From the NCBI GenBank assembly GCA_015655375.1, contig JAATFD010000035.1, positions 1-40,056 on the forward strand: 40,056 bases of DNA, read 5' to 3'. Origin of the DNA: Actinomycetales bacterium. GTDB taxonomy: Bacteria > Actinomycetota > Actinomycetes > Actinomycetales > Actinomycetaceae. Numbering within the stretch: the stretch's first letter is position 1; each line of letters opens with the position of its first letter. The position numbers and the translations under genes were made by a program. Under the pieces are notes generated by a model that worked only from the letters and a program-made list of their open reading frames with translations, was not told the origin of the DNA and did not search any database. Shown in pieces: positions 24,875 through 34,147 of this stretch.

Positions 24875-26145
24875 GTGGCCTGCGAGAGCTCGGCGATCAT
24901 GTCCCAGCTTGACTGCTCGGAGTAAATCGAGAAGACGGCATCGCCCTGGTCCGAGTAGACGATACCGACGTCATTGCGGATGCCGTCGAGCCAGCCGACC
25001 TTGTCCGCTACGGTCGCCTCGGGCTCCAGTGAGGCGATCCCGTCACGGTAGATTTGACGTTCCATCAGGCTGAGGAGGGTGGCCGTGTCGTCCGTGTCCA
25101 TCAGCGTGCCGGAGTAGAGGCTGGTGAGGACGGTGGCCATGTCGGACGGCGTCGTCGTGAAGTCGCCGCGCTCCAGGGACGTGTGCGTCGCCCCGATCGC
25201 GTGGGCGTGTTCCTCCAAAGCATCGTATCCATAAGTCGTCAACCATGTCTCCGGGCAGTCATTGTCCGAAATCAACACCATCGTGGACTGACACGCACTG
25301 AGCGTCGTCCCATTAAGAGTGCTGCTCCACGTGAGTCGACCGGACTCGACGGCATCCGCCATCGCGGACGCGACGAGGACTTTGTACGTCGAGGCGGTCG
25401 TGAACGATTGGTCGGCATTGAGCTGATAGACGGTCTCGCCACTGGACAGATCGACGATGTCGATGCCGACCCGCGTGGATCCGATGATGTCATCGACCTC
25501 GGCTTGGATACGCGCGTCGCTGAGGGAAGTCGACAGCTCTGCTGCCGCGGAGACAGCATCGGACGCGGCGTCGCCGGAGTCTGTTTCCGAGACGGCATCG
25601 GATGCCTGATCCACCAGATCCTGGAGGTCCTTGGCGGCCGACGTTGTGGTGTCGGACAACCCGTTGAGCGTCTCCTGAGCCAGAGCCAGCTGGGTCCTGA
25701 CTTCCTTGACAGCCCGGCTCGACGTCACGGCCGCTGCGCTGTCGGCGACATCGTCGATCGCGTCCTCGATCCGATTCGTTGCCCGCGTGATCCTGCTGGC
25801 AATGAGCTCGGCGCTGATGACGGGCAGAGGGGTGTTGCAGTCACTGTCGACCTCGGTTGAGGCCGTCGAGCCCAATGCCACCAGATCGTCAGCAAGGTCG
25901 GTGACGAGGTCGGGATCGGTGACGTCGTCCGCGGTGAGGCTCGCGAGATCGCTGTACTGATCGACAATCGATGTCGCGGCCTCGACCTGAAGGGAGTGCT
26001 CCTGAAGAGCCGACTCACACGAAGTGACAACCTTGTTCACGAGGGCGCGTCCCTGCGCTGCGCCTCCGCTGAGCAGAAGGACAACCAGCACCACGGCGAT
26101 CACGATCACGAGGACACGGCGGCTCCTGTTGCCGTCGAGGGCCAT
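24841..26145 (-). CDS. Membrane-anchored class A beta-lactamase-fold serine hydrolase
   Basis: This 434-residue protein has a single N-terminal membrane helix (about 11-28), a long helical stalk rich in Asp, Ser and Ala (about 35-215), and a C-terminal serine hydrolase domain. The catalytic S-x-x-K is S252-T-Y-K255; S293-D-N295 is the second motif; the third (usually K-T/S-G) reads K382-V-G384. The fold is that of class A beta-lactamases and related PBP-like enzymes, but a signal-anchored stalk is more typical of a peptidoglycan hydrolase or an orphan enzyme than of a secreted beta-lactamase. No ribosome binding site precedes the ATG at 26145; an in-frame GTG at 26259 would add 38 basic residues. 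Whether it hydrolyses beta-lactams cannot be told from sequence. Confidence 0.8.
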   Translation of the reverse strand: MALDGNRSRRVLVIVIAVVLVVLLLSGGAAQGRALVNKVVTSCESALQEHSLQVEAATSIVDQYSDLASLTADDVTDPDLVTDLADDLVALGSTASTEVDSDCNTPLPVISAELIASRITRATNRIEDAIDDVADSAAAVTSSRAVKEVRTQLALAQETLNGLSDTTTSAAKDLQDLVDQASDAVSETDSGDAASDAVSAAAELSTSLSDARIQAEVDDIIGSTRVGIDIVDLSSGETVYQLNADQSFTTASTYKVLVASAMADAVESGRLTWSSTLNGTTLSACQSTMVLISDNDCPETWLTTYGYDALEEHAHAIGATHTSLERGDFTTTPSDMATVLTSLYSGTLMDTDDTATLLSLMERQIYRDGIASLEPEATVADKVGWLDGIRNDVGIVYSDQGDAVFSIYSEQSSWDMIAELSQATYDWLGERPDL

Positions 26146-26429
26146 GAGGGTGTGTCGAGACGCGATCCTGCGATGGTGGGGGGTTCTCCGGGGATCCGTC
26201 GTCTGCCGCTCCGTTCGTCTGCCTCTGGCGAGGTCGTTGCTTGCCACGCTAAGGGGCACGCGGGTGCGGCGACCCGCGGAATGGCTTCAGAAGCCCGTCT
26301 CACAGGGCTTCCACAGTGGACCCATGGCTGACGCCCACGAACGGCTGGCGAACGGGCGCAGTGACGACGGCCTGAGCCCCCGACGTTGATCCGCATAGAC
26401 TGGGCCGGGACTGATCCCGAGGAGGGCAC

Positions 26430-27422
26430 GTGGCGGACGAGTACCTGACCGATGACGAGGTGTCACAGGCCGGCGAGATGCTCCGCCGCATCGACGCCAT
26501 CGTCACCCAACGACTCGTGGGCCAGGCCGGCCTGCGCCGGGCTCTGACGGCGGCGCTGCTGGCGCGGGGCCACGTCCTCATCGAATCCGTTCCCGGGTTG
26601 GCCAAGACGACGGCCGCACGGACGCTGGCCGCTGCCGTGTCGGGGACGTTTCACCGGATCCAGTGCACCCCCGACCTGATGCCCAATGACATCATCGGTA
26701 CACAGGTTTACAACCAAGCGTCGGGTGAGATGACCACTCAGCTGGGCCCGGTCCACGCCAACATTGTGCTGCTCGACGAGATCAACCGGTCGTCCGCGAA
26801 GACGCAGTCCGCGATGCTCGAGGCGATGCAGGAATCCCAGACGACGATCGGCGGGGTCGTCCACCCTCTTCCGAAGCCCTTCATGGTCATGGCGACGCAG
26901 AACCCGATTGAGGAGGAAGGCACCTACGTCCTTCCCGAGGCCCAGATGGACCGCTTCCTCATGAAGGAGGTCATCACCTATCCGGAACCGCGGGAAGAAC
27001 TGGAGATCCTCGACTGGATCGACTCCGGCCGCATCTCGCAGGACCTGACGGGGGATCCGATTTCCCTGGGGGAACTCACGACACTGCAGGACCTCACGCG
27101 ACGCGTGTTCGTCCACCGCACGATCAAGACCTACATCGTCGACCTCATCAACACGACCCGTGGAGCGGGGCCGAACCCATTGCCGGACTTCCGTTCACAC
27201 GTGCGGGTCGGTGCGTCGCCGCGCGGCGGGATCGCCCTCATGCAGGTCGCCCAGGCGCTTGCCCTGATGGCGGGGCGGAACTACGTGGTGCCCGGCGACG
27301 TCAAGGAACTGCGTCAGGCGATCTTGCGTCACCGCATGATCCGCACCTACGACGCGATGGCCGATGACGTCTCGGTCGAGGGGCTCATCGACGCGGTCTT
27401 CAACGCCGTCCCGGTGCCCTGA
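26430..27422 (+). CDS. MoxR-family AAA+ ATPase
   Basis: This 330-residue cytoplasmic AAA+ ATPase is the first gene of a Bat-type operon. Walker A is SVPGLAKTT (53-61), Walker B is VLLDEINR (113-120), sensor 1 is MATQNP, and the family loop EEEGTYVLPEAQMDRF follows. MoxR ATPases act as chaperones for VWA-domain partners, and DUF58 and VWA genes follow immediately. The GTG at 26430 has GGAGG about 8 bases upstream. The stop is 13 bases before the DUF58 gene. Confidence 0.95.
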   Translation: MADEYLTDDEVSQAGEMLRRIDAIVTQRLVGQAGLRRALTAALLARGHVLIESVPGLAKTTAARTLAAAVSGTFHRIQCTPDLMPNDIIGTQVYNQASGEMTTQLGPVHANIVLLDEINRSSAKTQSAMLEAMQESQTTIGGVVHPLPKPFMVMATQNPIEEEGTYVLPEAQMDRFLMKEVITYPEPREELEILDWIDSGRISQDLTGDPISLGELTTLQDLTRRVFVHRTIKTYIVDLINTTRGAGPNPLPDFRSHVRVGASPRGGIALMQVAQALALMAGRNYVVPGDVKELRQAILRHRMIRTYDAMADDVSVEGLIDAVFNAVPVP

Positions 27423-27435
27423 GGATCCTCCTGCC

Positions 27436-28317
27436 ATGCGTTCACCCGGTCTGGAAGCGATCGCGTCCCGTGTCGAGCTGCCCGTCCTGCGCCGCCTGCT
27501 GTCGGTGATGGACGGACGGCACGGCTCCACGCGCGCCGGACGTGGCATGGAGTTCCTCGACATGGCGGAATACAAGGTCGGTGATGACGTCACGAACATC
27601 GACTGGCTGGCCTCGGCGCGCACCGGTCGCCCCGTCATCAAACGCTTCGAGTCCACGGCCAACGTCCAGATGATCCTCGTCGTCGACACCGGACGGTCGA
27701 TGGGAGCCCTCGCCCCGTCCGGTGAGACTAAGGAAGAGGTCGCCCTGGCGGCCTGCGAGGCGATGGCGTGGCTGTCGACCGTTCGAGGGGATCGAGTCGG
27801 TCTGGTCGCGGGCGATTCCCAGCGGCTCCGCCACCTTCCCGCACGGTCCGGCAAGGCCCACGCGGAGACCCTGCTGCGCCTGATCGGGGAGGACATCGAC
27901 CTTGCCTCGCCGCACTCTGATGTGCCGCGCTTGTTGGATCGCGCGCTGGCCGCGACTCGTCGGCGGTCGCTGGTGGTTCTGGTCACCGACGAGACCCAGC
28001 CACCGCCCAGCGCCGAGAACCTGGTCAAGCGGATCACGGTTCGCCACGAGATGATCGTCATGAGCGTCGCGGATGCCGCGCCGACGTCATTTAGCGAGGA
28101 CACGCGGGTCATCGACGTCGACGCGGGCCCCTTGCCTGACTTCATCCTGGGGGACGCGGAACTCGCCGAGCAGGCGGCCGCCGTCGAGCAGGCGCGATCC
28201 CGGGCGGTGGCCGACATGCTCGAGCGTCGCGGCGTCACGCAGGTTGAGGTCGCCTCCGTCCAAGGCGTCGCCCGCGCCCTCGTCCTCGCACTGGGGAGGA
28301 ACGCCCGTGTCCGGTGA
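27436..28317 (+). CDS. DUF58 protein of the MoxR/Bat operon
   Basis: This 293-residue soluble protein carries the DUF58 core: RAGRGMEFLDMAEYKVGDDV followed by TNIDWLASARTG, the conserved G-D-D-x-x-x-I-D-W-x-x-S-A-R pattern, then a VWA-like fold with DTGRSMG (a variant MIDAS). DUF58 proteins usually adjoin moxR and VWA genes and are thought to be client or adaptor proteins in envelope stress or complex assembly. It is the second gene of the operon and overlaps the next gene by 11 bases. The ATG at 27436 follows GGATCCTCC only loosely. Confidence 0.92.
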   Translation: MRSPGLEAIASRVELPVLRRLLSVMDGRHGSTRAGRGMEFLDMAEYKVGDDVTNIDWLASARTGRPVIKRFESTANVQMILVVDTGRSMGALAPSGETKEEVALAACEAMAWLSTVRGDRVGLVAGDSQRLRHLPARSGKAHAETLLRLIGEDIDLASPHSDVPRLLDRALAATRRRSLVVLVTDETQPPPSAENLVKRITVRHEMIVMSVADAAPTSFSEDTRVIDVDAGPLPDFILGDAELAEQAAAVEQARSRAVADMLERRGVTQVEVASVQGVARALVLALGRNARVR

Positions 28318-28765
28318 CACCCTGCGCGATCCCATCGCCTACCCGAATTGGATGTGGGTGACCGGGACGCTGCTCGCTCTCCTCGTCCTCGTGTGGGTCG
28401 GGGTGTGCCTGTGGAGGTGGTGGCGGGGGGAGGAGATCGCGATCCCCGAGCTGCTGACCCTCTCCGAGGCCGAACGTCGACGCTATCTGAGCCTCGTCGA
28501 TCAGATCGCGGAGCGGGGGGACTCCGGAGAACTCGACGGGCGTGGGCTCCACCTGGCGCTCGCGGGTCTCATGCGGGCACTCGGCACCGCGCGGACGGGA
28601 CGTGACCTCGAGGTCGCCACCGTCGAGGAGGTCGAGGCCCTGGTCCCGAGCTGGCCCCAGTTGGGAGCGGTGCTGCAGGCCTGCGAGCGTCCCAGCTTCG
28701 AGGGGCCCGAGCAGGACGGCGGCGAGGACGTCCTGCGTCTGGCCCGCGAGGCGATCAGAGCATGA
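28307..28765 (+). CDS. Small membrane protein of the MoxR/Bat operon
   Basis: This 152-residue protein has one transmembrane helix (about 19-40, ending RWWRG) followed by a helical soluble domain (AERRRYLSLVDQIAERG, then LHLALAGLMRALGTART). The position between DUF58 and the first VWA gene fits the DUF4381-type slot of such operons, but similarity to that family is not clear to me. The GTG at 28307 follows GGGAGG at 8 bases and overlaps DUF58 by 11 bases. Its stop overlaps the VWA start (ATGA). Confidence 0.75.
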   Translation: MSGDTLRDPIAYPNWMWVTGTLLALLVLVWVGVCLWRWWRGEEIAIPELLTLSEAERRRYLSLVDQIAERGDSGELDGRGLHLALAGLMRALGTARTGRDLEVATVEEVEALVPSWPQLGAVLQACERPSFEGPEQDGGEDVLRLAREAIRA

Positions 28766-29778
28766 GATTCCCGTGGCTGATCGCCGTCTGTCTGCTCGTC
28801 ATGATTCTCGCGGCGGTGTCGGGGTGGTTCCTCCTGCGCGACGCCGGGCGACGCGCAGGGCGCCGAGGATGGGTGGCGAACAGCGGGTACGTCCGTGAAC
28901 TGCCGAAGTATCGGGCGCTGGTGCGGCGTCAGCGGTGGGCCCTGCTGGGCGCCGTGATGTGTGTGCTCGGGTTGGCTCTGGCGACGTCCGTGACGGCGGC
29001 GGCCCCTGTTGACCGTCACCTGGAGGATGAGCGTCTGGCGAGCCGGGACATCATCCTGTGCCTCGACGCCTCCGGGTCGATGCTCCCCTACGACGGGGCG
29101 ATCGCCGACTCCTTCGACACGATCACGGACCACTTCTCCGGGGAGAGAATCTCCCTGCACCTGTGGTCGGCCCAGACGATGACTCTCTTCCCGCTCACCG
29201 ACGACTACGCGATGGCGTCGGAGACCCTCGGCAACGTCGCGACCCTCATGAAGACCGGCTACCTCGGCCAGGACCTCGACGGGGTCTACGTCTCCCGGGA
29301 ACTCAGTGATTTCCTCGAACCGACCGTCGACCCCACCGAGACGGTGTCCTCCCTGTCCGGGGACGGTCTGGCGGGATGCGTCCTCGGCTTCGATCGGACG
29401 AACACCGAGCGCTCTCGGCTCGTCGTCCTAGCGACCGACAACGAGGTGCTCGGCTCCGAGATCTACACGCTCTCCCAGGCGATCGACCTCGCCAAACAGC
29501 AGGGAGTCACGGTCATCGGGCTGTATCCCGGCAACACGAGCGTGCTTCCCAGCGAGGGCGAGGAGCTGCGTGACCTCGTGCGCTCCACAGGCGGCGACTT
29601 CTATGACGCAAAGGATCCCGGGTCGGTGGACGGAATCATCTCCGATATCGAGTCCCACCAGCGCGTCGACCTCGAGGGCTCCACGGTCGTGGAGACCGAC
29701 CGGCCCGAGGGCCCCCTGACGTGGGTCGTCGTCGCGTTGATCGCCTTGCTCGCGATCGCCGCGTGGTTCCGTCTGTGA
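28762..29778 (+). CDS. VWA-domain membrane protein (BatA-like)
   Basis: This 338-residue protein has two N-terminal transmembrane helices (about 4-25 and 58-80), a von Willebrand factor A domain (about 95-305) and a C-terminal helix (about 318-337). The metal-ion-dependent adhesion motif is intact: D102-A-S104-G-S106, with later conserved threonine and aspartate positions in VVLATDN. This arrangement is that of BatA/BatB proteins, which face the outside with the VWA domain and are clients of MoxR. The second VWA gene, expected next, is instead 3.3 kb further on beyond a TetR/GH3 pair. Confidence 0.9.
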   Translation: MRFPWLIAVCLLVMILAAVSGWFLLRDAGRRAGRRGWVANSGYVRELPKYRALVRRQRWALLGAVMCVLGLALATSVTAAAPVDRHLEDERLASRDIILCLDASGSMLPYDGAIADSFDTITDHFSGERISLHLWSAQTMTLFPLTDDYAMASETLGNVATLMKTGYLGQDLDGVYVSRELSDFLEPTVDPTETVSSLSGDGLAGCVLGFDRTNTERSRLVVLATDNEVLGSEIYTLSQAIDLAKQQGVTVIGLYPGNTSVLPSEGEELRDLVRSTGGDFYDAKDPGSVDGIISDIESHQRVDLEGSTVVETDRPEGPLTWVVVALIALLAIAAWFRL

Positions 29779-29799
29779 AAGCCCACCCGTGGACGAGCG

Positions 29800-30498
29800 T
29801 CACCGTTCGCGCGGGCGATTCCCTTGCGACATCCTCCAGGGGTCGATGAGGGCGTGCGCTGCGGCGCGTGTCTCGGCGACCATGTCCGTGTCATAGGGCT
29901 GATGAGCCGCCCCGTGGTCGTTCTCGCTCGTTCCGCTGTCGGCTCGTGCGCACAGCCACTGGACCTGGAGGCCGTCGGAGAGTGCGACGAGGGCTCGAGC
30001 CAACGACTCCGACGGTGTCTCCGGCACCAGTTGCCCGGTCCTCGTGGCCCGTTCGAGCACGGTCGTGATCGTCGTGATCGTGTGGGCGAGGTGCTCCGAG
30101 AACCAGTGATGGGCTGGATGGCGCGCGTCGATGACCGCACCCGACATCGCGGTGTAGAGGGCGACACCCTCGGGGGCTGCCGCGTTGCGACGGGCGATCC
30201 CGATCCACGAGTCGAGGAATTCGTCCAGGTTCCAGGTCTCGGGCGAGGGAGCGGGGGCGTCCTGATCGCGCCGCTCGAGGACGGCGGCGAAGAGGGCGTC
30301 CTTGGTCGGGAAATGATGGAGCAGCCCCGCCTTCGAGATGTCGGCCTCGCGGGCGATGTCGGACAGGGAGGTGCCTGCGTAGCCGCGATGGGTGAACAGC
30401 CTCAGGGACTCGTCGAGGACTCGCTCGCGCTTGTCCTCGCTGCCCGTGGGAGGACGACCTGGTTTGTGCTTCGGTGATTCGGAGCCGCCGGTGCTCAC
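29800..30498 (-). CDS. TetR-family regulator
   Basis: This 232-residue protein has an N-terminal TetR helix-turn-helix: RVLDESLRLFTHRGYAGTSL, then SDIAREADISKAGLLHHFPT, followed by a ligand-binding all-helical domain. A Pro/Lys-rich leader (about 1-18) precedes it. The GTG at 30498 overlaps the stop of the GH3 gene (GTGA), so the regulator is probably made from the same message as its glucosidase. The candidate operator lies before the GH3 gene. The inducer is likely a sugar or glycoside, by inference. The gene converges on the first VWA gene with only 21 bases between. Confidence 0.9.
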   Translation of the reverse strand: MSTGGSESPKHKPGRPPTGSEDKRERVLDESLRLFTHRGYAGTSLSDIAREADISKAGLLHHFPTKDALFAAVLERRDQDAPAPSPETWNLDEFLDSWIGIARRNAAAPEGVALYTAMSGAVIDARHPAHHWFSEHLAHTITTITTVLERATRTGQLVPETPSESLARALVALSDGLQVQWLCARADSGTSENDHGAAHQPYDTDMVAETRAAAHALIDPWRMSQGNRPRER

Positions 30499-32867
30499 CG
30501 GGTGCTCACCGTCGAGGCGAGGTCGGCCAGCATCCGGGTGTGCTGGTCGGGCGTGATCAGCTCGCCCGGCATCCGGCTCAGTCGGTCCAGGGGAATGGCG
30601 AGGAACATCTCGACGCCCTCGTCGCGGGCGAGGAAGTCGTCGAGGGCTTGTCCCGCGACTGAGCGGGTGATCGCCGCGCCCTCGGGATCGTCGAGCCACT
30701 CGGCCAACGTCGAGTGCTCGTCCAGAGGCCGGCGCAGGTCAGGAGCGTCAACGACGATCGACAGGACCGCCGCGAGATTCCGCGACGAGGAGCCAACCGA
30801 GACCTCCCACGTCCCGGCTTCCACGGCCCAGGAATGGGTGGCGATGTCCCAGTGGGAGAAGTCGCGTCGCGTCAGAGCGAGCTCGACGTCGACGGACTCT
30901 CCGGCCTCGAGCCAGACCTTCGTGAAGGCGCGCAGCTCGCGGGGAACCCGGGACACCTGCGAGACGCCGGCCCGGCCGACGTAGACCTGGACGACCTCCG
31001 CGCCGGCACGCGTGCCCGTGTTCGTGACGCGGGCCCGGACGCGGCAGACGATCTCGTCCTGATCGGTGGCGTCGGTGATCGTCACAGTCCCGGGGGCTGC
31101 GACCTCGACCCCCTCGATCGAGAAGGTCGTGTACGTCAGTCCGAACCCGAAGGGATAGGAGACCTCGGCCCCCATCGCATCGAATCCGCGGTAACCGATG
31201 AAGAGGCCCTCGCCGTAGCGGACATGGCCGTCGGAGCCGGGGAAGTTCAAGTGGGCGGGCACCTGGTCCTGGCGCACGGGGATCGATTCGGCCAGCCTTC
31301 CCGAGGGCGCGACCCGACCGAGCAGCACGTCGGTGAGCGCAGAGCCCGAAGCTTGGCCGCCGAGCCAAGATTCGAGGAGCGCATCGACCTCGTCCTCCCA
31401 GTCGGAGACCAGCACGGCCGAACCGTTGGACAGGACGACGATGGTGCGTGCGGCCACGCCCGCGACGGCATGGATCAGGCGGACCTGGTCGGCGGGCAGA
31501 TCCATGTCGGTGCGGTCGTAGCCCTCGGACTCCGTGGCGGCAGGCAGACCGACGAAGAGGACGACCGTGGCGCCGGTGGCAGCGTCGATGGCACGTCGCG
31601 CGAGTGTGTCCTCGTCGAGGTCCTGGCCCTCGAGTCCACTGGCCTCGTCGAGGTGGAAGCCCGGCTGGAAAGCGATGGCGTCCGCTCCCAGCGCCTCACG
31701 CAGTCCGCTGAGGGCATCGTCAATGCGTGTGGGGTTGATCTGGGAGGATCCCGCGCCCTGATAGCGGGGCGTGCGGGCGAACTCGCCGATGACGACCAGC
31801 GGGGTGGAGGCGGAGAAATCGGTGGGGTCCAGCGGGAGTGCCGGCGTGCCTGCGACGACCTCGTTGCGCAGGAGGACCGCCCCCGCGGCGGCGACCTCCC
31901 GGGCCAGCGCGTGGTGGGCCTCGTGGGCCGGATCGATGGGATCTGCCAGGGCGGGGCGAGCCCGCAGGAGCAGTGTCGTGATGCGCACGGCCGCAGTGTC
32001 GAGGATGGATTCGTCGAGGTCGCCGGAGCGCACGGCCTGGACGATCTCCGTGTCCGTGTTGCCCCCCGAGGAGGGCATTTCGAGGTCGAGGCCGGCGATC
32101 AGCCCCGGAATCCGGTGGTTGACGGCACCCCAGTCGGAGACGACGAGCCCGTCGAACCCCCACTCGTCGCGCAGGATGCTGGTGAGCAATTCGCGGCTCT
32201 CGGAGACGTAGACGTCGTTGATCCGGTTGTAGGAACACATGACGGTCCACGGCTGCGATCGACGCACGGCCCGCTCGAAGGCCGGCAGGTAGATCTCACG
32301 CAGGGGCCGTTCGTCGACGTCGGCGCTGACGCGCATGCGGTCGGTCTCCTGATTGTTCGCCGCGAAGTGCTTGAGGGAGGTTCCCACGCCGCGGGACTGG
32401 ATGCCCTCGATGAGGGCGGTGGCGCTCTCGCCGGCCACCAGAGGATCTTCTGAGAGGTACTCGAAGTTGCGTCCGCACAGGGGCGAGCGTTTCATGTTCG
32501 CTCCAGGGCCAAGGATGACCGCGACCTCGTTGGCCCGGGTCTCGGTGCCCAACGCCTCACCGACGCGGCGCAGCAGGGCCGGATCCCAGGTCGATCCCAG
32601 TGCTGCGCCGGTGGGGAAGCAGGTGGCCGGGACGGAGCCGTTGAGGCCGAGATGGTCGCTGACGCCTTGTTGTTTGCGCAGCCCATGGGGCCCATCGGTG
32701 ACCATGACCGGGTCGAGGCCGAGGCGTTCGACGCCTTTCGTGTGCCAGAAGTCGAGGCCTGAGGTCAGGGCGGCCTTCTCCTCGAGGGTCATCCGTGCGA
32801 CGAGTGTCCTCGCCTGTGCCGTGAGGTCGGCGAGGTCGGGCTCGGGGATGGTGCGTGCGGCGGACAT
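30495..32867 (-). CDS. Glycoside hydrolase family 3 beta-glucosidase
   Basis: This 790-residue enzyme has the GH3 N-domain (about 20-330), GH3 C-domain, a fibronectin-III-like domain (about 590-700) and a C-terminal tail. The nucleophile is D245 in GLVVSDWGAV; the acid/base glutamate is in TESEGYDRTDMDLP. Other GH3 sequence includes VTDGPHGLRKQQ near the start and PFGFGLTYTTF. No signal peptide is present, so it acts in the cytoplasm on imported glycosides. The ATG at 32867 has GAAGGAG 6 bases upstream. It is followed by a coupled TetR gene and lies on the opposite strand to the flanking Bat operon genes. No dedicated sugar transporter is adjacent. Confidence 0.92.
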   Translation of the reverse strand: MSAARTIPEPDLADLTAQARTLVARMTLEEKAALTSGLDFWHTKGVERLGLDPVMVTDGPHGLRKQQGVSDHLGLNGSVPATCFPTGAALGSTWDPALLRRVGEALGTETRANEVAVILGPGANMKRSPLCGRNFEYLSEDPLVAGESATALIEGIQSRGVGTSLKHFAANNQETDRMRVSADVDERPLREIYLPAFERAVRRSQPWTVMCSYNRINDVYVSESRELLTSILRDEWGFDGLVVSDWGAVNHRIPGLIAGLDLEMPSSGGNTDTEIVQAVRSGDLDESILDTAAVRITTLLLRARPALADPIDPAHEAHHALAREVAAAGAVLLRNEVVAGTPALPLDPTDFSASTPLVVIGEFARTPRYQGAGSSQINPTRIDDALSGLREALGADAIAFQPGFHLDEASGLEGQDLDEDTLARRAIDAATGATVVLFVGLPAATESEGYDRTDMDLPADQVRLIHAVAGVAARTIVVLSNGSAVLVSDWEDEVDALLESWLGGQASGSALTDVLLGRVAPSGRLAESIPVRQDQVPAHLNFPGSDGHVRYGEGLFIGYRGFDAMGAEVSYPFGFGLTYTTFSIEGVEVAAPGTVTITDATDQDEIVCRVRARVTNTGTRAGAEVVQVYVGRAGVSQVSRVPRELRAFTKVWLEAGESVDVELALTRRDFSHWDIATHSWAVEAGTWEVSVGSSSRNLAAVLSIVVDAPDLRRPLDEHSTLAEWLDDPEGAAITRSVAGQALDDFLARDEGVEMFLAIPLDRLSRMPGELITPDQHTRMLADLASTVSTR

Positions 32868-32895
32868 GTGAACTCCTTCGGTCGACGATGAGTCA

Positions 32896-32916
32896 ATCCT
32901 ACCGATTGGTTGATTT
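32896..32916. promoter_or_regulatory. Candidate TetR operator
   Basis: The core ACCGATTGGT (32901-32910) is an ACC-N4-GGT palindrome within CTACCGATTGGTTG, 34 bases before the GH3 start. Its type is common among TetR-regulated promoters. Binding by the neighbouring TetR protein is inferred from its location. The gap 32868-33064 must also hold a promoter for the second VWA gene on the plus strand; none was assigned with confidence. Confidence 0.4.
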
Positions 32917-33064
32917 GAGCGAAAGAGGTTCGTGGGCTTCCGTTCCACGGGGCTCCTCGTCGTCCTCGAGCGGCTCATGGCACAATCGCGGGGGAGGATC
33001 CCCGATTGATCGCGGACGAGCTCTGCTCGACGAGGTTCGGGGAACCAGCGCGAGAGGGGAACGG

Positions 33065-34147
33065 ATGGTCTTCCGACCGATCGTCGGGCCGGTGCTCATC
33101 GCCGTGTTCGTGGTGATCGGTCTGGGCTTGTGCCTGCTCGGGGCCCGGCGCGCCCGACGTCGAGGATGGTCCCGCCGGTGGACTGAGGTGCGGCGTGTTC
33201 TGATGGTCGTCGTCGTGGCCCTGATGCTCGCTGGGCCTTCCGTTCCGGGAGCGGTCCCGCAGGTCACCTCCACCACGGAGGTCTGGTTCGTCGTCGACCG
33301 CACCGGCTCCATGGCCGCCGAGGATTGGAACGGCAACCAGCCCCGCCTCGACGGTGTGCGCCACGACATGGAATCGATCCTCGCCTCGATGGCCGGGTCC
33401 CGCTTCAGCGTGCGGACCTGGGACTCCACCGTTCATACCGACGTGCCGTTGACCAGCGATGCGAACGCGATCGAGTCCTTCCTCGAGACCTTCCACCAGG
33501 AGAACTCGGAGTTCTCCCAGGGGTCGTCGCCCGACGTGCCCGCCTCCTCCCTGCTGGAGTCGCTCCAGCGCGCCAAACAGACCAATCCGGACGGTGTCCG
33601 TTACGTCTTCGTCCTCACGGACGGGGAGACCTCGAACGGCAGTGGGACCAACGTCCTCGGTGATTCGAGTGCATGGGCGTCGGTCTCGGAGCTGATCGAC
33701 GGCGGCCTCGTCATCGGCTACGGCACGACCGAGGGCGGGCAGATGCGCTCCTACCGGTTGGGCCAGGACGCGTCGTCGGCCCCCGGGGACGAGGCTCAGA
33801 GTGGGGAGACTGGGACCGGGGACACCGGAACCGATGACGGCTTTATCCACGACTACTCGCAGGCGGGCTCCCCGCGCGCCATCTCCCGCATTGACGAGGA
33901 CGCCCTGCGGCGGATCGCTGACGCGTTGGGGGTGGGCTACCTTCACTCGCCCGACGATGTGGCGATCTCTTCGCACGCCTCCTCGATGATGTCGAACGCC
34001 ACGATGGTCGCCGACGCGCGCACCCGGTTGTCCTCGCTGCGGTATTGTCTGTGGCCCTTCGCGCTGGTTCTCGGCGTCCTCGTCGCCTGGGAAGCGGCCG
34101 CGCTGGCTGGCCGGGTGCGCGCGATGAGGAGAGCCCATGTCATCTGA
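33065..34147 (+). CDS. VWA-domain membrane protein (BatB-like)
   Basis: This 360-residue protein has two N-terminal hydrophobic segments (about 8-27 and 44-60), a VWA domain (about 70-280), and a C-terminal helix (about 322-342). The MIDAS site is D78-R-T80-G-S82, with threonine in place of the usual first serine. A loop near residues 235-260 is rich in Asp, Gly, Ser and Thr. The ATG at 33065 follows GAGAGGGGA. It overlaps the TPR gene by 11 bases. It is the second VWA protein expected in a Bat operon, separated from the first by the GH3/TetR pair. Confidence 0.88.
   Translation: MVFRPIVGPVLIAVFVVIGLGLCLLGARRARRRGWSRRWTEVRRVLMVVVVALMLAGPSVPGAVPQVTSTTEVWFVVDRTGSMAAEDWNGNQPRLDGVRHDMESILASMAGSRFSVRTWDSTVHTDVPLTSDANAIESFLETFHQENSEFSQGSSPDVPASSLLESLQRAKQTNPDGVRYVFVLTDGETSNGSGTNVLGDSSAWASVSELIDGGLVIGYGTTEGGQMRSYRLGQDASSAPGDEAQSGETGTGDTGTDDGFIHDYSQAGSPRAISRIDEDALRRIADALGVGYLHSPDDVAISSHASSMMSNATMVADARTRLSSLRYCLWPFALVLGVLVAWEAAALAGRVRAMRRAHVI

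Noticed and set aside
30714-32453. 579-codon open frame opposite GH3
   Set aside because: Reverse-strand shadow of the GH3 gene, with Gly/Arg/Asp-rich translation and no known domain.
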